In this document: positions 54,820 to 62,477 of the stretch, piece after piece
How the letters are laid out: every line of letters starts with the position of its first letter
Position numbering within the stretch: the stretch's first letter is position 1
DNA from: an uncultured beta proteobacterium
GTDB lineage: Bacteria > Pseudomonadota > Gammaproteobacteria > Burkholderiales > Burkholderiaceae
Assembly: GCA_903826775.1 (NCBI GenBank)
Contig: CAIKFU010000090.1
Coordinates: forward strand, 1 to 64,000
Reading direction: 5' to 3'
Length of the DNA stretch: 64,000 nt
The notes under the pieces: generated by a model
The model's input: the letters and a program-made list of their open reading frames with translations, nothing else
Databases searched by the model: none
What the model was told of the DNA's origin: nothing
Program-made: the position numbers and the translations under genes

Positions 54820-55203
54820 CTATTTTTTATGTAGGTACGGTGATTTTCCGAACCGGTTATCCTCTTGATTCCCTTTAAAAAACATCAATATAAAAATAAT
54901 AATATGCCCGATGGCTGGAATCAAGTTTAATAATAACCACCACCAGCCAGAATACCCAATGTCATGAAACCTGCGAATGGTTAGTGAGAAAAATGGCACT
55001 GCAAAAAATGCTGCGTATAGAAAGTAAGGGGCATAGGGTGCAAAAGGTGATTTGCCTAGATGAAAATCATAGAATGTATAGATCAACGCAGCGGTGGCCA
55101 AGATAGTAAACAGAACAAAATGCCAATACTCGGTCCGAGATGCCCTACCACCAACATCACCCCATTGGCCATAGCACCTTTCAAGCGATTCTAAAAACGA
55201 CAT
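54820..55203 (-). CDS. DUF805 membrane protein (second copy)
   Basis: 127 residues: WGDVGGRASRTEYWHFVLFTIL, FSLTIRRFHDIGYSGWWWLLLNLIPAIGHIIIFILMFFKGN and NRFGKSP are family signatures, with four hydrophobic segments. Clearly diverged from the copy at 16.9 kb. Role unknown. Confidence 0.9.
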   Translation of the reverse strand: MSFLESLERCYGQWGDVGGRASRTEYWHFVLFTILATAALIYTFYDFHLGKSPFAPYAPYFLYAAFFAVPFFSLTIRRFHDIGYSGWWWLLLNLIPAIGHIIIFILMFFKGNQEDNRFGKSPYLHKK

Positions 55204-55309
55204 AAGTTATTTAAATTTCTTAATGGTTCGGTTTAAGTCAAATTCTTTAGGTGATAACTTTACCAAATTAAAATTGCTCTAAGTGGCCTATTTTTTTGTG
55301 GTATAGCAA

Positions 55310-55813
55310 TTAAGAATTTATTTTAGCGGGCCTGCATTTGAGCATGAGCACCCCTTTAATTGATACAACCGAAACACCCTTTTGATTTTCGCCTGTCCAC
55401 AAAAACACAATGGAGCCTCGATTGGGCTTGCTTACCGAAAGTCGAGATTCTAAGATTGTTACAGCGCCTTGGATTGTGTCTTTTGGGTATACCGGAGCAA
55501 GCCACTTAATTTCGCTTAATCCGGGGGACCCTAAGGCGGCCGTGTTAAGTAAATAATTATCGCAATTTAAACGCATGATGACCGAGCATGTATGCCAACC
55601 GCTGGCAATGATTCCGTTGTATGGGGAGAGCAGAGCCTGCTCTTCATTTACATGGAATGATTGTGGATCATATTGTGTTGCAAATTCGAGAATTTCATTT
55701 TTAGTGAAGGTGTGGGTGCCAATAATCCAATTTTTACCAACCGGGAAGTCTTCAAAAAAGTAAATGGGGTTTGGTGGATCTGGTTTATGGGATGAGTTCA
55801 TAGTAAAAACCAT
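55310..55813 (-). CDS. MaoC-like hydratase / hot-dog protein
   Basis: 167 residues, or 163 if the second Met (55801) is used; neither has a good ribosome binding site. EDFPVGKNWIIGTHTFTKNEILEFATQYDPQSFHVNEEQA contains the DPxxFHxN motif with the catalytic Asp/His, and GIIASGWHTCSVIMRL follows, as in MaoC dehydratases. Probably an enoyl-CoA hydratase or related acyl-CoA enzyme. Confidence 0.9.
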   Translation of the reverse strand: MVFTMNSSHKPDPPNPIYFFEDFPVGKNWIIGTHTFTKNEILEFATQYDPQSFHVNEEQALLSPYNGIIASGWHTCSVIMRLNCDNYLLNTAALGSPGLSEIKWLAPVYPKDTIQGAVTILESRLSVSKPNRGSIVFLWTGENQKGVSVVSIKGVLMLKCRPAKINS

Positions 55814-55898
55814 GGTGTGTAAGTCGATTGTAAATAAACTTGGTTAACGCTAGTTTAGTGAGAATTGATGGTAATCCACATATAAAGAAGACGAATGA

Positions 55899-57365
55899 TT
55901 ATTTTGCGCAGGGGAGCTTACCCTGTTTGATGGCTTTGGTAAAAGTTTCAAAATCGATTGCATTTTGTTGGGCATAGGCAAAAGAAAAATCCACTAGAGC
56001 GTCATCAATTTGATTGGATTTCCCCAGATACCCAGACAGTATTGATGGGTTTCCGGAACGGGCATGACCTAAGGCTAAGGCCCAGCCAAAAAGGTAGGCA
56101 AAAGCAGGCAACTCTTTTTTCCCGCAATCGTCTGAGCCAATGGAAATACCACCTTTCATATCCCGCAGTTGGCGAATGTAATAGTCGATATTTTTTGCTT
56201 GTCCGTATCCAAGGAGAATATCGGGAGCGCCTTGAAGCATCCGCTGTCCTGCAACCACCCGACGGCCTTGGTGGTTAAATGCAGGATCACCGAAATAGGG
56301 AGCAAGAACGGATTTTTGAGCCTCTTTGTACTGTAGAAAAAGGGGGTCTTGATTATTTAATCCTTGCATATAAAGAACCCAGCAACTAGTCCCAACACTT
56401 CCAACGCCGACAATTTTCCTAGCAAAATCCTGTATTACGTAGCGCTTGAGTAGTTGTCGACGATCTGATAGTAGCGAATCAGCATAAGTGAGAATCGCTT
56501 CATCTAGTAATGGTTCAATCGGGATTCCAAGGTGGTCGACATTCGAGTGGGTGATGAGGGGGGGTTCATCGATGATGCGCCTTCTGCCGTTTGTATTTTT
56601 TGTGAATTTATGTAGAAAGCTTTGATTTGTGCTGTTTTGAGCTAGATCTATTTGTTTCTGCAAAAAATTCTGGGCTGATTTTCCGTAGCGTTGTGCGCTC
56701 ATACGCAATTGCGCATCGTCCAAGTATTGATTGGCTAGAACGATATACGGCAGTTTTGCATAGTTGGCCATATTTTCGCGGTACGAGAACACAATGGTTC
56801 TAACAATGTCCTCGCTGTATGTTTTGTTTGTTCCTAATGATTCGCATGCAATGACTGCGCTAGCAACCAGTCGTTTTAAATCCCACTCCCAACTGCCCGG
56901 CAAGGTTTCGTCAAAATCATTTATGCCAAAAGCCAAATGGTGTTCGGTAGTGGCAAAAAAACCAAAATTGGCCACATGCATATCGCCACACAACTGGACA
57001 TGCAGGTTGGTATATGGCGTCTTCGCTAGGTCTGCCGCCATGATGGCAGCGCCTCCTCGAAAAAAAGCAAATGGCGAGGCGCTCATGCGTTGATGACGCA
57101 ATGGGATGAGTGTTGGTATACGAGTTTTTGCCTGTTCGGCAAGGATCCGAATCGGATCTTGACGAGGTCGAGTAACTTTCCAAAAAGATTGATCCGTCAG
57201 ACTAACTGATTGACGCAGCAATTTCCCCCTTTCCTTATTCTCCTTTTCAGTCATATTGATGTTCAGGTAGGAGCGTTGATGCGGTGTTGGGGTGTGCTCG
57301 ATTGGAATGGTAATTTTTTTTATAGGAGTCATAATGTGGCGTTTTTCAGATCGAAATATAGGCAT
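55899..57365 (-). CDS. DUF2252 family protein
   Basis: 488 residues. RHQRMSASPFAFFRGGAAIMAADLAKTPYTNLHVQLCGDMHVANFGFF and FGINDFDETLPGSWEWDLKRLVAS are the family hallmarks, resembling a kinase-like fold with a GD.H.xN catalytic-loop pattern. Function unknown. The first 38 residues are poorly supported: alternative Met codons occur at MTPIKK and MTEKEN, none with a clear ribosome binding site. Confidence 0.9.
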   Translation of the reverse strand: MPIFRSEKRHIMTPIKKITIPIEHTPTPHQRSYLNINMTEKENKERGKLLRQSVSLTDQSFWKVTRPRQDPIRILAEQAKTRIPTLIPLRHQRMSASPFAFFRGGAAIMAADLAKTPYTNLHVQLCGDMHVANFGFFATTEHHLAFGINDFDETLPGSWEWDLKRLVASAVIACESLGTNKTYSEDIVRTIVFSYRENMANYAKLPYIVLANQYLDDAQLRMSAQRYGKSAQNFLQKQIDLAQNSTNQSFLHKFTKNTNGRRRIIDEPPLITHSNVDHLGIPIEPLLDEAILTYADSLLSDRRQLLKRYVIQDFARKIVGVGSVGTSCWVLYMQGLNNQDPLFLQYKEAQKSVLAPYFGDPAFNHQGRRVVAGQRMLQGAPDILLGYGQAKNIDYYIRQLRDMKGGISIGSDDCGKKELPAFAYLFGWALALGHARSGNPSILSGYLGKSNQIDDALVDFSFAYAQQNAIDFETFTKAIKQGKLPCAK

Positions 57366-57497
57366 CCGATTTGACTATTGGAGAATCAGGAGGAGTTGTT
57401 TTTTCGGATGCCACTACGTTAGCGCAGGATCCGAGAAAAATCAGTTTAAGAACGGTCCTTAATAACCGTTAGGGAGATCTTCTAAAGGAAATCTAGT

Positions 57498-58121
57498 TTA
57501 AATTCCGGAATATAAGGCCTCGCAAAATTTGGCGAATTCCTCTTTAAGTTCTTCTTCGCCATAATGGCGGTAGCCACGAAATCCCTCCAGTGCGATCTTG
57601 TTCTTGATCGCCTCCTTAGACATGTTGCTTGTTAGGGCTTGTGAAAGAACGTCGATCATTTGCTCGCGATTAACCTCGCTGACAAGTTCAATGAGGCTGA
57701 CATAGGCTCTTAATTGGCCATTTGGAAGGGATACTTCCCCTTCGGCTAATCTTGCAGCATGATTCCAGTCAAGAGCTATGCAATCCCAAGTGTATTGCTG
57801 ATCTTGTGCTGATAAAGTCACCTTGAAGTTTTTTAGTAGGGGCCTTGTCTTTTTTGCATACAAGGGTTTAACCTTCTCGGATTTTTTGGCAGGCTGCTTG
57901 TCTGGACCAAAAGCGGCTTTTAAAGGGATGGGTTTGGCAGGCTCGACAACCGAGGTTTTAGTTGACTCCTGTTCCGATTCTCCATCCTGTTCTTGTTCCG
58001 ACTCAACTTCCTGTTCCGGTTCGGGTTCTGGAATGGCAATCTGCTTAGGCTTGGGTTGGCGTTTAAACAAACCTGGTGGCAAGTCATTGCGTTCTTCAAA
58101 AGGAGGGTCTTCTTGGCTCAT
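57498..58121 (-). CDS. Acidic/basic-rich hypothetical protein
   Basis: 207 residues. Residues about 10-65 are low-complexity, Glu/Gln-rich (PEPEPEQEVESEQEQDGESEQE), followed by a Lys/Pro-rich linker. The C-terminal 130 residues (LLKNFKVTLSAQDQQYTWDCIALDWNHAARLAEGEVSLPNGQLRAYV...GFRGYRHYGEEELKEEF) look folded and may be the functional domain. No family recognised. No signal peptide, so cytosolic. Confidence 0.75.
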   Translation of the reverse strand: MSQEDPPFEERNDLPPGLFKRQPKPKQIAIPEPEPEQEVESEQEQDGESEQESTKTSVVEPAKPIPLKAAFGPDKQPAKKSEKVKPLYAKKTRPLLKNFKVTLSAQDQQYTWDCIALDWNHAARLAEGEVSLPNGQLRAYVSLIELVSEVNREQMIDVLSQALTSNMSKEAIKNKIALEGFRGYRHYGEEELKEEFAKFCEALYSGI

Positions 58122-58433
58122 ATTGATAGGTCAATAGGTTAAAAATGAATTGGTTTTAGGCGTTTTGTTGCTTTGAAAATGACTTAAGCCGTTTGGATGC
58201 ATTTTAATGCAACCTTGAAAAAGTGGTATTTAAACAGCCCAATGTAATCAAATTCTAAATAGAGGATATAAGCAAAACGGCCCAAATGTCAAAATTATCC
58301 TTTTGACCGATATCTTTGGAAATTAAGGGATATTGTTGGGTTAAAGTTCAGCGAGCTTTAAAATCAGGTTTAGGCATAGCGACTTAGCTTTAAGAAAGGT
58401 AAGTGCATTGGGCTTTATTGAAAACAAATATTG
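58122..58433. other. Divergent intergenic region without recognised features
   Basis: 312 bp between divergent genes. The ORF at 58341-58577 on the minus strand reads against the cytochrome start and looks like a shadow. Promoters are presumably here but none stands out. Confidence 0.45.
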
Positions 58434-58967
58434 ATGAATACTATTCAAACATACGATTCCAAAACGATTTTTTATCATTGGACTAGCGCCGTCCTGATCC
58501 TGGGACTTTGGATTCTTGGTCAATCGATCGATATTTTCCCCAAGGGGCCGATTCGCATCAACGCAAGAAGCGTTCATATAATATGCGGCCTAATCTTGGC
58601 CATATTGTTGGTTGTTCGGTTAGGTTGGCGTATGCAAGGCGGAATCAAGCTTCCTCCATCCGTACCCGGATTAGTGGGAAAATCGGGAGTTGGAGTGCAT
58701 TATGTTCTATACCTTCTTGTAATTTTTACAATCCTTTTGGGTATTCTTGCCGTATGGGTTCGAGGGGATATTCTTTTTAATGTTTTTCAAGTTTCAGCAT
58801 TGGATCCAACCAATAAACCGTTGCGTAAAACAGTCGTCGAATTCCATGAATTGTGTGCAAGCTCCCTTCTTTTTTTGTCGCTAGGCCACGGACTTATTGC
58901 TGTCTGGCATCACAAAATTATCAAGGACGAAGTTTTAATTCGGATGTGGCCAGGGATACGAAAATAA
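58434..58967 (+). CDS. Cytochrome b561-type membrane protein
   Basis: 177 residues, four transmembrane helices. Candidate haem ligands: His in TIFYHWTSAVLIL, SVHIICGLILA, VGVHYVLYL and VEFHELCASSLLFLSLGHGLIAVWHH. It matches the bacterial CybB group: quinol-linked electron transfer, for example superoxide or quinone redox. Start taken at ATG 58434; the track starts one codon earlier at a TTG. Confidence 0.88.
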   Translation: MNTIQTYDSKTIFYHWTSAVLILGLWILGQSIDIFPKGPIRINARSVHIICGLILAILLVVRLGWRMQGGIKLPPSVPGLVGKSGVGVHYVLYLLVIFTILLGILAVWVRGDILFNVFQVSALDPTNKPLRKTVVEFHELCASSLLFLSLGHGLIAVWHHKIIKDEVLIRMWPGIRK

Positions 58968-59013
58968 AGAATTTCAGTTGAATGTTTTTGTGGATACGGC
59001 CAGTTTGAATAGG

Positions 59014-59418
59014 CTATCTTGCAAGCGTACCCAGTTCCTGATATCCACCAGTATATGTTGGATGAATACCGTCTGCCTCCATGCTTTTTGGTGGATTAAG
59101 CACAAGATCACCATGGCTTTGAGCAATTTTTTCGACAATGGCCCTTTGCTGAGGGCGCAATGTAGCGCTTGGCAAAATCCAAAAAATGCGACCATTGAGC
59201 TTGCTTCGAACTCGTTCAAGATCCGGCTCTAAGGTTTCAAAGTTCCAATCATTTGTGCCGAGGGAAATAATAGTAGTCTTCGCAGGTTGAATTAGACTGC
59301 TTTTGGTTAGCAGCCAATTATTCGTGGTGATTTTTGGCACCGAAATTGAAGTGCAATCTGGCCTTACTTGACCAAAACCGAAGGCTATAGAATCACCTAG
59401 AACTAAACAATCAAGCAT
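59014..59418 (-). CDS. Short SGNH/GDSL-like hydrolase
   Basis: 134 residues. Block I LVLGDSIAFGFG (Ser nucleophile), block III SLGTNDWNF (Gly-x-Asn), block V DGIHPTYTGGYQ (Asp-x-x-His) are all present in order. Shorter than most family members and without a signal peptide; it may be a minimal cytosolic esterase. Convergent with cytochrome b561. Confidence 0.78.
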   Translation of the reverse strand: MLDCLVLGDSIAFGFGQVRPDCTSISVPKITTNNWLLTKSSLIQPAKTTIISLGTNDWNFETLEPDLERVRSKLNGRIFWILPSATLRPQQRAIVEKIAQSHGDLVLNPPKSMEADGIHPTYTGGYQELGTLAR

Positions 59419-59761
59419 GCCTAATTTCCCTTTGGAATTTTATTAATTCTCCATTATATTTTATATATAAAAAATATGAATGAATCATTTTTAGGGGCAA
59501 GTAGCCAATTCAAAGCTAGATATATGGGATTTACTGCGGCTTGGAAACTGTTCGAGTTGGATATGTAGCGTTTAGTTGCAACAAATCTTTTTTATTTCTG
59601 ACGGTATCCAATTGCAATATTTGGAACTTCCCAATTTTAGGAAGAATTGACGGGTGCTTGGGGGTGTTTAAACCCTCAATTCAGGCTCTTCCAAATTGAG
59701 GGTTTAATGCAATGCAAGCCTTAGCCTATTAAATGCTGATGTTCTTCGATTTTTAAGTGGT
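59419..59761. other. Intergenic region with one long hairpin
   Basis: 343 bp with no gene. AT-rich at 59450-59480. It holds the 14-bp perfect inverted repeat at 59668-59707; nothing else recognised. Confidence 0.5.
59668..59707. terminator. 14-bp perfect hairpin downstream of the exported repeat protein
   Basis: TTAAACCCTCAATT (59668-59681) and AATTGAGGGTTTAA (59694-59707) pair perfectly across a 12-nt loop. It lies 55 bp past the stop of the minus-strand gene at 59762 and may end that transcript, though there is no T-run. Confidence 0.5.
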
Positions 59762-60361
59762 TTATTTCTTTGGCGCAGCGGTCACTTCAATCGCAATTGC
59801 TTCTGTGAAGGTAGCATCTACTTGGTTGCCAACCTTGATATCCTTAAGCATAGCTGGATCCTTCACTTTTAACTCAACCGTACGATTAGGTCCTTTTAGA
59901 GTTACTACTTGAGTTTTTTGGTCGACTGCAATAACGTTGGCAGTGACATTAACGGTACGCTCAACTGCACCAGCTGGCTTATCTCCAGGTTTGGCGCGGA
60001 CCGATTGTTCGGTTGTAATGGGTTGTCCAAGCTTGCCCCCATTGACGGATTTATGCAATTCTAGAGCTAATGCCTGAACATAAGTGAGGGTTACTAGATC
60101 GCCCACCTTAATTTGGTCGAAATTTCTTGCTTCTGGTCCTAGGTTTAGAGCGACTTCCTTGCCTTGTTGGCCAACTACGACCACCGTGCGATTTTGCTTG
60201 TCAATCGACTTCACTTTGCCTTGCAGTTGAACGGCTTCTGCTACGGCTGCTTCGCCAGGACCTTTTGCAGCCATGACAGCACCTTGTGGTGCGTTTTGGG
60301 CAATAGCTACAAATGAGGTTGATAGGATAGCAGCAGCGATGGGAATAATAATTTTGTTCAT
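59762..60361 (-). CDS. Exported protein with two repeated beta domains
   Basis: 199 residues with a signal peptide (MNKIIIPIAAAILSTSFVAIAQ). Two similar segments of about 55 residues: LQGKVKSIDKQNRTVVVVGQQGKEVALNLGPEARNFDQIKVGDLVTLTYVQALALEL and VTANVIAVDQKTQVVTLKGPNRTVELKVKDPAMLKDIKVGNQVDATFTEAIAIEV. Each looks like a small beta-barrel (DUF5666/OB-like). Probably periplasmic. Function unknown; the internal duplication is clear. Confidence 0.8.
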   Translation of the reverse strand: MNKIIIPIAAAILSTSFVAIAQNAPQGAVMAAKGPGEAAVAEAVQLQGKVKSIDKQNRTVVVVGQQGKEVALNLGPEARNFDQIKVGDLVTLTYVQALALELHKSVNGGKLGQPITTEQSVRAKPGDKPAGAVERTVNVTANVIAVDQKTQVVTLKGPNRTVELKVKDPAMLKDIKVGNQVDATFTEAIAIEVTAAPKK

Positions 60362-60772
60362 AAATTTCTCATTTTCAGGTTGTACAAAGCGGTTTAAAGA
60401 GCCCGCAAATTCTCTTTACTGCAAATATCTTGAGCAGAATAAATTTAAATGGATTATGGCAATTTCCTTACCATTCTCAGTTTCATACTTTATTCGAAAG
60501 ATCGCAACTTACATATAAAAAAGTGGGATAGTTACAACTTCCTAAAGCAATTTATTTGGCTTTTTAATGGAGTTTAAGTAAGAAGACCATTTGAGAATTC
60601 CCATTAAATCAGATGGGTATTTATATTTTAGTGGGGACGCATGTATGGCCAGTATTTATCCTTTGATTTTGGAAATAAATAGACTCAAAACCGATGGATT
60701 TACAATTATTGGTTGTAAAGTGTAACTATATTGATGCCTAAGTAAGGCTGTAAACAAAAGGAAAGTGATCTT
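60362..60772. other. Divergent intergenic region before the universal stress gene
   Basis: 411 bp. Only a 26-codon ORF near 60643 and AT-rich sequence. TTTACAA...TTGTAAA at 60699-60719 is the one clear structured element. The promoter of the USP gene is expected around it. Confidence 0.5.
60699..60719 (+). promoter_or_regulatory. Palindromic operator candidate upstream of the stress gene
   Basis: TTTACAA-ttattgg-TTGTAAA: perfect 7-bp arms, 7-nt spacer, ending 54 bp before the start of the USP gene. TAACTATAT just downstream could be a -10 region, so a bound factor would overlap the promoter. Confidence 0.45.
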
Positions 60773-61579
60773 ATGTTAAAGAATTTAATGGTCCACTTGG
60801 ATCAAGGCGCTCGCACTAAAATTCGATTGGATATTGCAATAGATATTGCAAAGCAACATGGAGCTAGGCTAGTTGGGGTTTTTGGCCAACGGGCTCTAGC
60901 TAAGAAAGTTGGAGCTATCAGTAGCTGGCCTCCTGAAGAGTACGTTGAAGCCGCAAATGAAAGTAGGCTCAATTTTGAGATGGCGACCGCCGGTTTAAAT
61001 GCAGAATGGATTGACATCAACAGGGGAAGCGATTCCGCATTGTTGGCCTTTATTCCAGAAAAGGCTCGGTATTTTGATTTGATCATCATGGGTCAGCATG
61101 ACGATTCTGTGAAGGCTTTCACCCCACCTGAATTGCCTGAAGAGGTTGTTATTCATTCTGGACGCCCAGTATTGATTATTCCCTATGCAGGAAATTTTCA
61201 TGCGAAATTCAAACATCCTTTGATTGCCTGGAACAATTCACGCGAATCTGCTCATGCCTTAAACGATGCTTTACCGTTGATTCAAAATTGTGATGAAGCC
61301 GTAGTGCTGTCTTTTGATACCCAGATCGATCAAGCAGAAAAAACTTGCCATGAAGTTGCTCGCCATTTAAATTGCCATAGTATTAAGTCCAGGACAGAAG
61401 CCATGGTAATTGATGACATTGGCATTATGGATATGCTGCTGAATAACGCAAGCGATCAGGGCGCTGATATTCTGGTGATGGGTGCTCACAGCCAGCATAA
61501 CCTCCCATTTGTCAGTCGAGGGGCTGGAACGCGCTATATCTTGCGAGTTATGGTGCTGCCCATCTTGATGTCTAGCTAA
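60773..61579 (+). CDS. Universal stress protein family
   Basis: 268 residues, longer than a single UspA domain and built of two halves. MLKNLMVHLDQGARTKIRLDIAIDIAKQHGARLVGVFG opens the first; the second half LIAWNNSRESAHALNDALPLIQ...GIMDMLLNNASDQGADILVMGAHSQHN...LPILMSS has the usual core, but the C-terminal nucleotide loop (GxxGxxxxS) is not clear. AAGGAAA-like sequence upstream. Probably a stress-induced nucleotide-binding protein. Confidence 0.87.
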   Translation: MLKNLMVHLDQGARTKIRLDIAIDIAKQHGARLVGVFGQRALAKKVGAISSWPPEEYVEAANESRLNFEMATAGLNAEWIDINRGSDSALLAFIPEKARYFDLIIMGQHDDSVKAFTPPELPEEVVIHSGRPVLIIPYAGNFHAKFKHPLIAWNNSRESAHALNDALPLIQNCDEAVVLSFDTQIDQAEKTCHEVARHLNCHSIKSRTEAMVIDDIGIMDMLLNNASDQGADILVMGAHSQHNLPFVSRGAGTRYILRVMVLPILMSS

Positions 61580-61711
61580 CCGCCGTACGAATTTTTTTCC
61601 ATTACGCGTCGACCCGGTCAACTAATAATGGGGATTAGCTCGATTTTTAGGCATTTAAGGTCTGCTGAATGACCATTTTTTATAGTCTATGCTTAACATT
61701 GATGCATATCA

Positions 61712-61739
61712 AAAAAACCCCAATTTTTAGGGGTTTTTT
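61712..61739. terminator. Rho-independent terminator
   Basis: AAAAAACCCC-AATTTTTA-GGGGTTTTTT: 10-bp stem with A-tract and T-tract on either side, so it works in both directions. It follows the USP gene by 133 bp. Confidence 0.85.
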
Positions 61740-61828
61740 AATTGATATTTAATTTAATTAAGAGCAAATTAATAACTGGGGTATTGGCTTTTACTTAAAC
61801 TGTAAAAAAAATAGTTAGGGAGGCGGAT

Positions 61829-61951
61829 ATGGCAAAAATTCATAATTCGGCTCAAGTGATCAGACAGACTGTATTACCCACTTTTTATCTAAATCACAAA
61901 AAACGAAAGCCAGTTTCTCTGGATTTCCCTGGTTCGGTGAACTGCATTTAA
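61829..61951 (+). CDS. Possible 40-residue ORF
   Basis: Below the track cutoff: MAKIHNSAQVIRQTVLPTFYLNHKKRKPVSLDFPGSVNCI. GGGAGG sits 5 nt before the ATG, the strongest ribosome binding site in this part of the window. It starts 90 bp after the terminator and ends inside a hairpin at 61935-61965. Function unknown. Confidence 0.45.
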   Translation: MAKIHNSAQVIRQTVLPTFYLNHKKRKPVSLDFPGSVNCI

Positions 61952-62037
61952 ATCAGTGCTCACCGGTTCGAGTATGTGTGTCTCTAATTGTTCTAAATGG
62001 CCTCGGTAGCAATTTTTATGGGGGCAAGGAGAAAAAC

Positions 62038-62265
62038 ATGTTAATGAAAGATAAATGCGATTGCCCATTGGGTGATTCATGGCATCATCAATTTTGTTCG
62101 TTGCATTCAAAACATGAAAGAAATGGCACTTTTGATCTTTGTTTAAATCATGTGGCGTGCAAGAACTTTAAAGAAGCGCTTGAATTAAATCAAAAGGAAG
62201 AATTTTCTTTGGTTAATTTTATAAAAAGGCCGTCTCGGTATGTAATTAATCGGTATGGTCAGTAG
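62038..62265 (+). CDS. Cys/His-rich small protein
   Basis: 75 residues from ATG 62038, preceded by AAGGAG with 6-nt spacing; the track's upstream start is not supported by a ribosome binding site. Residues 6-45 hold five Cys and six His (KCDCPLGDSWHHQFCSLHSKHERNGTFDLCLNHVACKNF), suggesting a metal-binding fold, perhaps zinc. The tail is basic. No family recognised. Confidence 0.6.
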   Translation: MLMKDKCDCPLGDSWHHQFCSLHSKHERNGTFDLCLNHVACKNFKEALELNQKEEFSLVNFIKRPSRYVINRYGQ

Positions 62266-62477
62266 TTGTTTCGGTTTTCAAATAGAGGTATTGAGTATTT
62301 TGGGTTAGATATAACGAGCCAGCTAAAAACGGGATTTTTTGATTTTTCTGCTTGAAGACTCAAGTTGCCCAATACTCAATATCTTTAATATCAAAATATC
62401 GATTCCATTGGAGGCGAGGTGGATCCCAGACCATTTTATAAACAGCGTATTGCGCAGATTGGTTTAATAAGGCATTC

